From Chryseosolibacter sp049791675 (lineage in GTDB: Bacteria; Bacteroidota; Bacteroidia; Cytophagales; Cyclobacteriaceae): a stretch of 64,000 nt of DNA. Where the stretch lies: positions 1 through 64,000 of the forward strand of contig JBARAD010000162.1 of assembly GCA_049791675.1 (NCBI GenBank), read 5' to 3'. Positions 52,234-61,948 of the stretch are shown here, one piece after another. Position numbers and translations under genes: made by a program. Position 1 is the first letter of the stretch. Each line of letters begins with the position of its first letter. The notes beneath the pieces are model-generated. The model saw nothing but the letters and a program-made list of their open reading frames with translations. It ran no database searches and was not told the origin of the DNA.

Positions 52234-53328
52234 TCACAAGTTTCCCCGCAAAGCTTGTTCGCGTTCAATGGATTCGAACAGTGCCTTGAAGTTTCCTTTG
52301 CCAAAAGATTTGGCGCCGTTGCGCTCGATGATCTCAAAAAATAACGTAGGCCTGTCCTGCACTGGCTTGGAAAAGATCTGTAACAGGTAACCTTCTTCAT
52401 CGCGGTCGATCAGTATATTCAGTTTTTTCAGATCTTTCAGGTCCTCCTCAATACTGCCCACACGATCCAGAACTTCTTCGTAATAGTTATCGGGAACGTA
52501 TAAAAATCCCATGCCGCGTTTGCGCAGTTCCCCGACCGTATACAGGATGTCGTCTGTGGCGAGGGCGATGTGCTGGACCCCCGCGCCCTGGTAAAAATCC
52601 AGGTACTCTTCTATCTGCGATTTCTTTTTTCCGGCCGCAGGCTCGTTGATGGGAAACTTGATGTATCCATTGCCATTCGATACCACCTTTGACATCAGGG
52701 CGCTGTACTCTGTGCTGATGTCCTTGTCATCGAATGTAACGAGTAACTTGAAACCCATCACTTCCTCGTAAAAACGAACCCAGTCGTTCATTCTTCCCAA
52801 TTCCACATTTCCGACACAATGGTCAACATACTTTAAACCGGTGGAAATAACAGGGAACGGGCTTTTCATTTCCTTATAACCAGGCAAAAAGGGTCCGCGA
52901 TAATTTTTTCGTTCCACAAAGGTATGAATGGTTTCTCCATACGTCTTGATGGAAGCGACGACGACCTCACCTGCGCCATCCTTCAGGATTTCCGGTTCAC
53001 TGGCGATTTCCGCACCACGTGAAGTAGTTTCGTAGAAGGATTTCCGGGCATCGTCAACCCACAGGGCGAGGACTTTTACGCCGTCGCCATGCTTGTGCAC
53101 GTGCGCCGCAATTTCCGAATCATTGCGAAGGGCTGTGGTCAGCACAAACCTGACCTTGCCTTGCTGCAGCACGTACGAGCTGCGGTCGCGGATCCCTGTT
53201 TCAGGTCCGGCGTACGCCACCAGCTCGAAACCCATGCAATGCTGATAGAACAGAGAGGCCTGCCTGGCATTCCCGACATAGAATTCAATATGGTCGGTAC
53301 CATTGATCGGTAAAAAATCATCCTTCAT
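52234..53328 (-). CDS. hppD: 4-Hydroxyphenylpyruvate dioxygenase
   Basis: Converts 4-hydroxyphenylpyruvate to homogentisate in tyrosine breakdown. The 364-residue protein has two VOC domains; iron ligands are in KYVDHCVGNVELGRM, GVQHIALATDDI and TLFFEIIERNGAKSFGKGNF, which is the C-terminal family signature. No homogentisate dioxygenase is adjacent. The 287-bp gap to pgm (51947-52233) holds nothing recognised. Confidence 0.95.
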   Translation of the reverse strand: MKDDFLPINGTDHIEFYVGNARQASLFYQHCMGFELVAYAGPETGIRDRSSYVLQQGKVRFVLTTALRNDSEIAAHVHKHGDGVKVLALWVDDARKSFYETTSRGAEIASEPEILKDGAGEVVVASIKTYGETIHTFVERKNYRGPFLPGYKEMKSPFPVISTGLKYVDHCVGNVELGRMNDWVRFYEEVMGFKLLVTFDDKDISTEYSALMSKVVSNGNGYIKFPINEPAAGKKKSQIEEYLDFYQGAGVQHIALATDDILYTVGELRKRGMGFLYVPDNYYEEVLDRVGSIEEDLKDLKKLNILIDRDEEGYLLQIFSKPVQDRPTLFFEIIERNGAKSFGKGNFKALFESIEREQALRGNL

Positions 53329-53596
53329 AATCGTACGTTTATTGTAAAATTAAGGTTTGCAATCGAATGAATGAAGCCTCAGAGGTCCTCGGGCCGGAGA
53401 TTTTGATAATCTTTCCGGTCACCGCCTCCTGTTCAATCTTCCGGGTCCGGTAACAGCGCGCAGATTGCTTCTTTTGTTGGAAATAGCCCGGATCTGCGAA
53501 GGTTTCGATGCCGGATAAACGATCGCCGCGGGGTTTATTCTGGTACAATCTTTTTGTAATTCCTGTAAATCTGTAATATTTACGGAAAATTCAACT

Positions 53597-53968
53597 ATGA
53601 ACGTCAAAGAACTAGATGCTGAGTTGCAGGAAATAGAGAACAAAAAGGCTGCGTTGGGGAAATTAGATTATAACGATCCGAAATACGACGACCTCGAGGA
53701 AGAGCTCCACGACCTGGAAGATGATTTTCAGGACAAGCACGGCGAATACCTGGAAGAGGCGCTGCAGAATATCCATGACGACCTCTGTCCTGACAACGAT
53801 GTCCTGATGCCGATCGCCTACCTGGGCAAAGGTGTGCCTGTGGAGGTCGATAAGTTGCCAGGGAAAGATACGCGCCTGGTACTCGTCACCAATCCCCCGC
53901 GCATAGTCCTCACCGTTGGAAAGGAAAAACAGAATGTGGTCTGGACTGCCGGCCAGGGTGAAAAGTAA
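53597..53968 (+). CDS. Small acidic coiled-coil protein, unknown
   Basis: The 123-residue protein starts at ATG 53597. Residues 1-60 are a highly acidic helix/coiled coil (ELDAELQEIENKKAAL, DLEEELHDLEDDFQDK), and the rest is a small beta-rich domain (MPIAYLGKGVPVEVDKL, RLVLVTNPPRIVLTVG). It is soluble, without cysteines in pairs or enzymatic motifs. Composition indicates a true gene. It converges with trpS at a distance of 31 bp. No named family is recognised. Confidence 0.75.
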   Translation: MNVKELDAELQEIENKKAALGKLDYNDPKYDDLEEELHDLEDDFQDKHGEYLEEALQNIHDDLCPDNDVLMPIAYLGKGVPVEVDKLPGKDTRLVLVTNPPRIVLTVGKEKQNVVWTAGQGEK

Positions 53969-53999
53969 AGTAAAATCAGGATCTGGCCGGGTCTGAATT

Positions 54000-54971
54000 C
54001 TAGCTGAACCCGAGTTTTTGTCTTACGCGGGAGAGCACTTCATGCGCGATCACCCGGGCTTTCGCTTCACCCTGTTCCAGTTTCTTGTCCAATGCCGCAG
54101 GGTTGCTCATGTAGAAATTAAAAGCTTCCCGTTCTTTGGCGTAGCGTGTTTTGATCAACTCCAGCAGTTCCTGTTTGGCGTGGCCATAACCGTAATTGCC
54201 GCCAAGATACTTCTTGCGCAACACCTCTTTCTCCTCCTGGGTGGCAATGAGACTGTAGATCGCAAACACGTTGTCCTTGTCAGGATCTTTCGGCGCCTCC
54301 AGCGGGGTACTGTCCGTCACGATAGAAAGTACCTGTTTCTTTAACTCCTTATCGGGAAGAAAAATGTCGATAATGTTTCCATAGGATTTACTCATTTTCT
54401 GCCCGTCTGTTCCCGGCACCGTCATCACCTGCTCTTCAATTTTCGCTTCAGGCACAACGAAAGTGACGCCGTACTGACCGTTGAAGGATGCAGCGATGTC
54501 GCGTGCAATTTCGACATGCTGCCGCTGGTCCTTTCCAACCGGGACAATTTCTGCATTGTACAAAATAATGTCAGCAGTCATCAGCACCGGATACGTAAAC
54601 AGGCCTGCATTTACGTCGGCCAGTTTCTCCGATTTGTCCTTGAAAGAATGGGCGTTGGCCAGCATCGGATAGGGCGTGAAGCAGTTCAGATACCAGGTAA
54701 GTTCGCAAACCTCGGGAATGCGGGACTGCCGGTACAGTAAATTTTTTTCGATGTCAAAACCGAAAGCAAGCCATGCAGCCGCTACCGCCCGCACATTCTC
54801 CACCCTGGTTTCAGCATCTTTAATGGTGGTGAGGGAATGAAGGTCGGCAATGAAGAACAATGATTCGTTCCCGGGCTGTTGTGAAAGCCTGATCGCAGGG
54901 ATGATCGCTCCCAGCAAATTCCCCAGATGCGGGCGCCCGCTGCTTTGGATTCCTGTTAAAATTCTCGCCAT
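54000..54971 (-). CDS. trpS: Tryptophanyl-tRNA synthetase
   Basis: The 323-residue class I synthetase has the HIGH-like motif in GIQSSGRPHLGNLLGA and the KMSKS motif in GQKMSKSYGNIID, with the standard bacterial length. It charges tRNA-Trp. It is convergent with the small acidic gene and divergent from the DUF1573 gene. Confidence 0.97.
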   Translation of the reverse strand: MARILTGIQSSGRPHLGNLLGAIIPAIRLSQQPGNESLFFIADLHSLTTIKDAETRVENVRAVAAAWLAFGFDIEKNLLYRQSRIPEVCELTWYLNCFTPYPMLANAHSFKDKSEKLADVNAGLFTYPVLMTADIILYNAEIVPVGKDQRQHVEIARDIAASFNGQYGVTFVVPEAKIEEQVMTVPGTDGQKMSKSYGNIIDIFLPDKELKKQVLSIVTDSTPLEAPKDPDKDNVFAIYSLIATQEEKEVLRKKYLGGNYGYGHAKQELLELIKTRYAKEREAFNFYMSNPAALDKKLEQGEAKARVIAHEVLSRVRQKLGFS

Positions 54972-55118
54972 AGTGGTGCAAAGAAAATAAATTGTTGCTT
55001 ACATCATCGGATCGTTATGGATTTCTTCCGGAGTATGGGACGTGCGGTTTTTAACAAACCTGCGGACAACGTGGAGAAGAATCATCACGGAGGTAAAATT
55101 ATATACTGCATAATTCGT

Positions 55119-55126
55119 TAATTTTG
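55119..55126 (+). promoter_or_regulatory. Bacteroidota-type -7 element upstream of the DUF1573 gene
   Basis: TAATTTTG, followed by C, is an exact TAnnTTTG match 18 nt before the ATG at 55145, implying a leader of roughly a dozen nucleotides. The -33 region is poor. Confidence 0.45.
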
Positions 55127-55144
55127 CGCCAAACATTTCCTTTT

Positions 55145-56224
55145 ATGACAAGAACGATCTTCGGGTTGCTGTTTGTGTTTCTGTATTCAACCGCCTTCGC
55201 CCAGCAGGCCAAACAACTGGCTTTCCGGGAGGAAACCCATGATTTCGGAGCGATCGATGAGATGAAGGGGCCTGTGACCCATGAATTCGTCTTCATCAAC
55301 AACAGTTCAAGGCCGGTCAGGATCCTGAAAGTGCAGGCCTCCTGCGGGTGCACGACTCCCGGATGGTCCAAGGATGTCGTGCCGCCGGGTAAGAACGGCT
55401 TTATTCAGGCCAGCTATGATCCCAGGGGCCGGCCTGGATTCTTCACTAAATCATTGACTGTCACCACCGATCTGGAAGCCAACCCCATCATCCTTCAGAT
55501 CAAGGGACAGGTAAGTAATGACGCGAAACCGGCTCCTACGGACTATCCCGCTGCCAACGGTAACCTGAAAATGAAGGTGTCATCGTTTAATATGGGAAGG
55601 GTATTTCTAAAGGACGAGTACGTCGTGCGCGAATTTCCAATAATGAATGCCGGAGAAACGCCAATGGCATTTACAGGAAAATTTGAACACCCTGCCTATA
55701 TCCGTGTGGATGTGCAGCCGAGGAACTTGCCGCCGGGAGAGAAGGGCAACATCAGGATCAGCTATAACGGGGCCCTAAAAAACCAGTATGGATTTCAGTC
55801 AGACAATGTTGCGATTGAAACAAATGACAAAACCAATCCACTGAAGTCTTTTTCAGTTTATGCGACGCTGGAAGATTTCTTTCCTGTGATGTCGGCCGCA
55901 CAACTGGCGAAAGCTCCGCAGCTTACCCTGGGATCCACGTCTCTTGATTTCGGCAATATCAAAGCGAACACGGCTGCAGACATGCAGATACAGGTTGTCA
56001 ACAGTGGGAAGAGCGAATTGCTGTTAAAATCCGTTCAGCCGAACTGCACCTGCATAACGGCTTCGCCTTCAAAAGATAAACTGAAGCCAGGTGAAAGCGC
56101 TACGCTGACGATATCTTTCAATCCTTCTGACAGAACGGGTACCCAGAACAAGGCGATCACCGTATATTCAAATGATCCGAGAAACCCTGTTCAGCGGGTC
56201 ACATTTACGGCCTATGTACAGTAG
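55145..56224 (+). CDS. Secreted DUF1573-domain protein
   Basis: The start at 55145 yields a signal peptide (MTRTIFGLLFVFLYSTAFAQ) and 359 residues. There are Ig-like/ASH-type domains with the DUF1573 words HDFGAIDEMKGPVTHEF and LDFGNIKANTAADMQI. Paired cysteines occur in QASCGCTTPGW and QPNCTCITAS. Such exported proteins are widespread in Bacteroidota and of unknown role. Confidence 0.88.
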   Translation: MTRTIFGLLFVFLYSTAFAQQAKQLAFREETHDFGAIDEMKGPVTHEFVFINNSSRPVRILKVQASCGCTTPGWSKDVVPPGKNGFIQASYDPRGRPGFFTKSLTVTTDLEANPIILQIKGQVSNDAKPAPTDYPAANGNLKMKVSSFNMGRVFLKDEYVVREFPIMNAGETPMAFTGKFEHPAYIRVDVQPRNLPPGEKGNIRISYNGALKNQYGFQSDNVAIETNDKTNPLKSFSVYATLEDFFPVMSAAQLAKAPQLTLGSTSLDFGNIKANTAADMQIQVVNSGKSELLLKSVQPNCTCITASPSKDKLKPGESATLTISFNPSDRTGTQNKAITVYSNDPRNPVQRVTFTAYVQ

Positions 56225-56227
56225 CAT

Positions 56228-57448
56228 TTAGTCAAAGGCGGGGATGCCTGTGATCTTGTTTCCGAGGATCAGCAGGTGGATGTCATGTGTTCCTTCGTAG
56301 GTAATGACTGACTCGAGGTTCATCATGTGCCGCATAATCGGATATTCGCCCGTGATGCCCATGGCCCCGTGGATTTGTCTTGCCTCCCTTGCGATCTCCA
56401 GTGCCATGTGGACGTTATTGCGTTTTGCCAGTGAGATTTGCGCCGTAGTTCCCTTTCCCTCATTCATCAGAACGCCCAGCCGCCAGTTCAGCAACTGTGC
56501 TTTTGTGATCTCTGTCAGCATCTCGGCAAGTTTTTTCTGCACCAGCTGAAAAGAAGCGATCGGTTTTCCGAACTGAATTCTTTCCTGCGCGTATCTGCGG
56601 GCCGATTCGTAGCAATCCATGGCTGCACCTACCGCGCCCCAGGCAATTCCATAGCGCGCCGCATCCAGGCACATCATGGGTGCGCCGAGTCCGCTTTTGC
56701 CGGGCAATAAATTCTGTTTGGGTACCTTCACATGATCGAAGACCAGTTCTCCTGTGGTGCTGGCGCGGAGGGACCATTTACCATGCGTCTCAGGTGTCGA
56801 AAAGCCTTCAGCTCCTTTTTCCACGATCAATCCGTGAATCCGGCCTTCCTCATTTTTTGCCCATACAACCGCGACGTCTGCTTTTGGTGAATTGGAGATC
56901 CACATCTTTGCCCCGTTGAGCAGATAGTGGTCGCCCATATCCCGGAAGTTTGTTACCATACCCGAAGGGTTGGACCCAAAGTCGGGTTCGGTCAATCCGA
57001 AACAGCCAAGCCATTCCCCCGACCCGAGTTTCGGCAAATATTTTTTTCGTTGTTCTTCGCTTCCGAATTTGTAGATAGGATACATCACCAGCGATCCCTG
57101 CACGGAGGCTGTTGACCGCATCCCTGAATCACCTCGCTCGATCTCCTGCATGATGAGACCGTAACTGATATAATCCAGACCACCGCCACCGTATGCTGCC
57201 GGAACGGTAGGGCCGAATGCGCCGATTTCCCCGAACTTCTTTACGATCTCGTAAGGGAAATGCGCCCGTTGCGCCCAATCCTCAATGAAAGGAGAGATTT
57301 CCCGCTTGACGAAATCACGAATGGAACTACGGATGAGTTTGTGTTCTTCGGTGAGCAGATCGTCAATAGCATAAAAATCCGGATGGTCAAAAATATCCTG
57401 CCTTAAGGATTTTCCTGCTCCGATGGCAGCTGGTTGTTCGTTGGGCAT
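56228..57448 (-). CDS. gcdH: Glutaryl-CoA dehydrogenase (acyl-CoA dehydrogenase family)
   Basis: The 406-residue flavoprotein has the acyl-CoA dehydrogenase fold with FAD-binding LTEPDFGSNPSGM and WISNSPKADV, and the GCDH-specific C-terminal TYEGTHDIHLLILGNKITGI containing the catalytic Glu. It oxidises and decarboxylates glutaryl-CoA from lysine or tryptophan. It is divergent from tryptophan 2,3-dioxygenase across 72 bp, consistent with tryptophan breakdown. Confidence 0.92.
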   Translation of the reverse strand: MPNEQPAAIGAGKSLRQDIFDHPDFYAIDDLLTEEHKLIRSSIRDFVKREISPFIEDWAQRAHFPYEIVKKFGEIGAFGPTVPAAYGGGGLDYISYGLIMQEIERGDSGMRSTASVQGSLVMYPIYKFGSEEQRKKYLPKLGSGEWLGCFGLTEPDFGSNPSGMVTNFRDMGDHYLLNGAKMWISNSPKADVAVVWAKNEEGRIHGLIVEKGAEGFSTPETHGKWSLRASTTGELVFDHVKVPKQNLLPGKSGLGAPMMCLDAARYGIAWGAVGAAMDCYESARRYAQERIQFGKPIASFQLVQKKLAEMLTEITKAQLLNWRLGVLMNEGKGTTAQISLAKRNNVHMALEIAREARQIHGAMGITGEYPIMRHMMNLESVITYEGTHDIHLLILGNKITGIPAFD

Positions 57449-57520
57449 ACGATTGGTATTGATTATTACTTTAAATTCATGCCAAGTTAAACAGTAAATT
57501 TACAATTAAAGTGGCTTACT

Positions 57521-58474
57521 ATGGTTGATGAACCGGTGGATAAAAACCTTCTCGAGCAATTAAAGAAACTTCAGGCCAAGTATGATTTTATGGGCCAGGA
57601 TCTGGCGTCCTATCTGGATGGCCTCCTGTATTCCGATTACCTGACCTATTGGGATTATATTCACCTGGAGACGTTGCTCAGTCTGCAGAATCCAAAGACG
57701 AGTTTTCCTGACGAAAAGGTCTTTATCATATACCATCAGATCACCGAACTGTACTTCAAGCTTGTATTGCTGGAGATCGAGCAGATCGCCACAAGGCAGA
57801 ATATCGATGAAAATTTCTTTGTCGAGCGTCTCGACAGGATCGTCCGTTACTTTAAAAACCTGGAAAATTCTTTCGATATCATGGTGAAGGGGTTAGACAG
57901 GGATCAATTCCAGAAATTCCGTATGGCGCTGTTGCCGGCCAGCGGTTTTCAATCTGCGCAATACCGCTTCATCGAGATCGGATCGACGGATATGATCAAT
58001 CTCGTCGCCATGGACGAACGCAACGCCCTGCGGAATGCAGATATCAAAGAAATGGTTGAAAAACTATATTGGAAAAGAGGCGCCACTGATCTCGGCACCG
58101 GCTCCAAGACGCTTACGCTGCAGCAGTTTGAAAGCCATTATATGAAGTCATTTTATGAAGCGGGCCTTAAATACAAAGACAACAATCTGCGGCAGATCTT
58201 TCAAAGAAATTTCGCCGACAGTCCTTCGCGTGACAGCATCGTATCCAGGCTGAAGGAATACGACCTTTACGTAAATATTTTCTGGCCACTGGCGCACATG
58301 AAATCCGCCGGGGCATACCTGAAGAAAGATCCAGAGGTTTTAAAGGCTACGGGTGGTACGAACTGGCAGAAATACCTGCCTCCGAAATTTCAAAAAAGGA
58401 TGTTCTTTCCGGAGCTGTGGACGCCGCAGGAAATTGAGGAGTGGGGCAGCGCGGTATTTACACGGGGCCATTAA
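57521..58474 (+). CDS. kynA: Tryptophan 2,3-dioxygenase
   Basis: The 317-residue heme enzyme opens the indole ring of tryptophan to give N-formylkynurenine. The substrate-site motif YHQITELYFKLVLLEIEQI and the heme-ligand region WPLAHMKSAGAYLKK are present; GGTNWQKYLPP replaces the more usual GTGGS motif, as in the shorter bacterial/Bacteroidota group. No kynurenine formamidase or kynureninase is adjacent. Confidence 0.92.
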   Translation: MVDEPVDKNLLEQLKKLQAKYDFMGQDLASYLDGLLYSDYLTYWDYIHLETLLSLQNPKTSFPDEKVFIIYHQITELYFKLVLLEIEQIATRQNIDENFFVERLDRIVRYFKNLENSFDIMVKGLDRDQFQKFRMALLPASGFQSAQYRFIEIGSTDMINLVAMDERNALRNADIKEMVEKLYWKRGATDLGTGSKTLTLQQFESHYMKSFYEAGLKYKDNNLRQIFQRNFADSPSRDSIVSRLKEYDLYVNIFWPLAHMKSAGAYLKKDPEVLKATGGTNWQKYLPPKFQKRMFFPELWTPQEIEEWGSAVFTRGH

Positions 58475-58541
58475 CGTTTTCTCAGAGGAAGTGCGGCGGT
58501 CGCCCTGTTTCCGACGCCATTACATTCTGGTGGATGTTTAA

Positions 58542-58549
58542 TATCTTTG
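58542..58549 (+). promoter_or_regulatory. Bacteroidota-type -7 element upstream of the flavoprotein gene
   Basis: TATCTTTG followed by C matches TAnnTTTG exactly, about 75 nt before the ATG at 58624. No TTTG -33 box at the expected position. Confidence 0.35.
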
Positions 58550-58623
58550 CATCGCCGGAACGGTCCATGCAGCTTTAGTCTGACCGATTATTTCCGGCCA
58601 TTAAAGGATAAAAACCTTTCACG

Positions 58624-60195
58624 ATGACAGTCGCAGATCTCACACTCTGGCCGGAAGAGGCCTTCGATGATTCATTATTCCCGGCAATTCTTTACGAAAG
58701 ACTTGGGCTTAAAAACGATGGAACTGTTCTTGTCAGGCCCATCAAGCGGTCCATTGATGCCCGTGGAAAAAAAGTCGTTGTACGTTTTCAGGTGGAGATC
58801 TGTTCGCCGGAAGAGTATAAGCATCTTGAAGAAAACACTCCCGCGTACCAGCATGTCAGCAATAAGAAACCCGTGCTGATCGTCGGCGCCGGGCCTGCTG
58901 GCCTGTTTGCCGGATTGCGTTTGCTGGAGCTGGGATTTAAACCGGTGATCTTTGAGCGCGGAAAGGACGTACAGTCGCGGAGGCGTGATCTCGCTGCCAT
59001 CAATAAGGAACATATTGTAAATCCGGAATCCAACTATTGTTTTGGAGAGGGTGGGGCCGGTACCTATTCGGATGGAAAGCTTTACACGCGATCCAAAAAA
59101 CGCGGCGATATCCGCAAAGTTCTGGAGACATTTGTGTCGCACGGGGCGAGCCAGGATATTTTGTTCGATGCCCATCCGCACATTGGAACGAATAAACTTC
59201 CTAAACTGGTGTCGGCACTGCGACAAACGATCCTTGATCATGGGGGAGAAGTGCACTTCAATACACGGGTGGTTGATTTTATTTTATCCGGCGATGTCAT
59301 GCAAGGTGTCGTACTTGCGTCGGGTGAAAAGGTAAAAGGGGAGGCTGTCATCTTGGCTACCGGTCACTCGGCCCGCGATATTTTTTACCTGCTGCAAAAA
59401 AGAAACATCCAGATCTTCTCCAAGCCCTTTGCGCTTGGCCTCAGGGTCGAGCATTCCCAGAACCTGATTGACAGGATCCAGTACCATTGTCCCGTGGAAA
59501 GGGGACCGTATTTGCCCGCTTCTTCCTATGCGCTTGTCCACCAGGCGATGGTGCAAGGCCAGGCAAGGGGTGTATTTTCTTTCTGCATGTGCCCGGGAGG
59601 GTTTATTGTTCCGGCGGCGACAGCCCCGGGAGAAGTGGTGGTCAATGGTATGAGCCCGTCACGCCGCGACTCTGTGTTTGCCAACTCCGGCATTGTGGTG
59701 GCGGTGGAAGAAAAGGATTTCGGGGCCCACGAAATGCGGGGTCCCCTGGCAGGCCTTGTATTCCAATCGGATATTGAGCGCAAAGCGTGTGCGATGGCAG
59801 GGGGTACCCAAAGCGCTCCTGCGCAAAGGCTGGTGGATTTTGTAGAAGGAAAAGTCTCTGCTGCGTTGCTGCCTACTTCTTATCAGCCGGGATTGACTTC
59901 CGTAGATATGAAAGCGCTCCTTCCTGATTTTATTCACCAGGCGTTGCGCATCGCCTTCAAAGAGTTCGGAAAGAAGATGAAGGGGTATTATACGAATGAA
60001 GCGCAGGTGGTAGGGGTGGAGAGCCGCACTTCTTCCCCTGTAAAGATACCCCGTGACGGAGACACGCTTGAACATCCGCAGATCAAAGGACTGTTCCCCT
60101 GTGCAGAAGGTGCCGGCTACGCGGGTGGTATTGTCTCCGCTGCCATGGATGGAGAGCGTTGCGCCGAGGCTGCCGTGAGATCAATTGACCGTTGA
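58624..60195 (+). CDS. FAD-dependent dehydrogenase, COG2509 type
   Basis: The 523-residue protein has an N-terminal alpha/beta cap (about 1-80) and an FAD-binding motif PVLIVGAGPAGLFAGLRLLE (about 82-100). It also shows NYCFGEGGAGTYSDGKLYTR, VILATGHSARDIFYLL and a C-terminal LFPCAEGAGYAGGIVSAAMD. This is the layout of an uncharacterised but widely conserved flavoprotein family. Substrate unknown. Confidence 0.88.
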   Translation: MTVADLTLWPEEAFDDSLFPAILYERLGLKNDGTVLVRPIKRSIDARGKKVVVRFQVEICSPEEYKHLEENTPAYQHVSNKKPVLIVGAGPAGLFAGLRLLELGFKPVIFERGKDVQSRRRDLAAINKEHIVNPESNYCFGEGGAGTYSDGKLYTRSKKRGDIRKVLETFVSHGASQDILFDAHPHIGTNKLPKLVSALRQTILDHGGEVHFNTRVVDFILSGDVMQGVVLASGEKVKGEAVILATGHSARDIFYLLQKRNIQIFSKPFALGLRVEHSQNLIDRIQYHCPVERGPYLPASSYALVHQAMVQGQARGVFSFCMCPGGFIVPAATAPGEVVVNGMSPSRRDSVFANSGIVVAVEEKDFGAHEMRGPLAGLVFQSDIERKACAMAGGTQSAPAQRLVDFVEGKVSAALLPTSYQPGLTSVDMKALLPDFIHQALRIAFKEFGKKMKGYYTNEAQVVGVESRTSSPVKIPRDGDTLEHPQIKGLFPCAEGAGYAGGIVSAAMDGERCAEAAVRSIDR

Positions 60196-60321
60196 TGTTT
60201 CGGATGTCATAACTGACTTTTTTGGAACGCGGGCTTCAATTGACCGGGTAAAGGATAATGGAAACTGTGCGCGAATCTTACAAGGAAACGGCCCGGCCGT
60301 ATGATTAGAAATAATATTCCC

Positions 60322-60329
60322 TATTTTTG
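60322..60329 (+). promoter_or_regulatory. Bacteroidota-type -7 element upstream of cstA
   Basis: TATTTTTG followed by T matches TAnnTTTG exactly, 35 nt before the cstA ATG. The -33 region is GC-rich and not convincing. Confidence 0.45.
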
Positions 60330-60364
60330 TTCGAGGCCCTTGTCGCCTGGAAAATTCTTATCGT

Positions 60365-61810
60365 ATGATCACTTTTTTCGCCTCCATCGCAGCCCTGGTA
60401 CTCGGCTATTTTCTTTATTCAAAACTTGTTGAAAGAATATTTGCGATCGATCCCAGCCGGAAAACGCCGGCGATTACAATGGCTGACGGCGTGGACTTTG
60501 TCGCCATGCCGGGCTGGAAGATATTTCTCATCCAGTTTTTGAATATCGCCGGGCTTGGTCCCATCTTCGGTGCCGTCGCCGGTGCGATGTGGGGGCCGGT
60601 GGCTTTCCTGTGGATCGTTTTTGGCTCCATCTTCGCCGGTGCGGTCCATGATTATTTTTCAGGAATGCTTTCGCTGAAACACCAGGGCAAAAGCATCACG
60701 GAAATATCCGGGCTTTATCTGGGGACGGGCGTGAAGCAGTTCATGCGCGTCTTCACTGTTATTCTCATGATCATGGTAGGCGCCGTATTCATTATGGGGC
60801 CTGCGAAGATACTCGATGACATGACGGGCAATTCCGTTGGCATCACGGTATGGGTATGGGCTATTTTTGTTTACTATGTTGCGGCTACCTTGCTGCCTAT
60901 CGACAAACTGATCGGCCGGCTGTACCCGATTTTCGGTTTTGCGCTTCTTTTTATGGCGGTGGGCATCACGATCATGATGGTGGCGAAGGGCCTGCCAATA
61001 CCCGAGTTAACATGGGCAAACCTGAGCAATCAGCACCATGATCCTGAGGGTTTTCCCATATTTCCTATGGTGTTTGTCACCATTGCCTGCGGCGCCATAT
61101 CCGGTTTTCACGCAACGCAGTCGCCGCTCATGGCCAGGTGCATGACCAACGAAAGGCAGGGCAGGCCGATCTTTTACGGAGCCATGATCACCGAAGGCAT
61201 TGTGGCGTTGATCTGGGCAGCCATTGGGATGTGTTTCTACGGCGGAACTTCCGGACTGAACGAAGTCATGGTGGAGAATCAGGGGAATGCTGCTTTTGTT
61301 GTTAATGAAATTTCAATCTCCCTGCTGGGAACAGTAGGCGGTTTCCTTGCCTTGCTCGGTGTGGTGGCTGCGCCCATCACCTCCGGGGACACGGCCTTCC
61401 GGAGTGCACGGATCATTGTGGCCGACTTCCTGAATTATAAGCAAGGCCCCATCCGGAATCGCCTGATGATCAGTGTTCCGTTGTTTATCGTCGGCTATCT
61501 GCTCACACAAGTGAATTTCGGGGTCGTCTGGAGATATTTTGCCTGGACAAATCAAACACTCGCGACCATCGTCTTATGGACCATCACCGCCTACCTCATC
61601 CGGGAGAAGAAGAATTACTGGGTTACCCTGCTTCCGGCAGTCTTTATGACAACGGTGGTGATCTCGTACCTGCTGCAGGCACCCGAAGGCTTCCAGCTGC
61701 CCGGCGACATTGCTTATTCCGTTGGCATCGTCGTTGCCTTCATCCTCGGCGCTTACGCCATACTGCATATTTACAGGGGCAGAACGCAGGAGAAGTTGGT
61801 AGAGGATTAA
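60365..61810 (+). CDS. cstA: Carbon starvation protein CstA (peptide/pyruvate transporter family)
   Basis: The 481-residue protein has about 13 membrane segments and the CstA words QFLNIAGLGPIFGAVAGAMW, WIVFGSIFAGAVHDYFSGML and GAISGFHATQSPLMARCMTN. It is the shorter form of the family (E. coli CstA is about 700 residues). Members take up peptides or pyruvate when carbon is scarce. Confidence 0.94.
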   Translation: MITFFASIAALVLGYFLYSKLVERIFAIDPSRKTPAITMADGVDFVAMPGWKIFLIQFLNIAGLGPIFGAVAGAMWGPVAFLWIVFGSIFAGAVHDYFSGMLSLKHQGKSITEISGLYLGTGVKQFMRVFTVILMIMVGAVFIMGPAKILDDMTGNSVGITVWVWAIFVYYVAATLLPIDKLIGRLYPIFGFALLFMAVGITIMMVAKGLPIPELTWANLSNQHHDPEGFPIFPMVFVTIACGAISGFHATQSPLMARCMTNERQGRPIFYGAMITEGIVALIWAAIGMCFYGGTSGLNEVMVENQGNAAFVVNEISISLLGTVGGFLALLGVVAAPITSGDTAFRSARIIVADFLNYKQGPIRNRLMISVPLFIVGYLLTQVNFGVVWRYFAWTNQTLATIVLWTITAYLIREKKNYWVTLLPAVFMTTVVISYLLQAPEGFQLPGDIAYSVGIVVAFILGAYAILHIYRGRTQEKLVED

Positions 61811-61948
61811 CTGGCTGAACAAGAGAATACACAAGGAAATTGTGACGATCCACTCATCACAAACCCGCGACCCATCTTTGAAATAAGACGGCAATTCTTT
61901 TATTTAAGCGTTCATTGATTCTTATTACAATTATCAGTTGCCCTGACT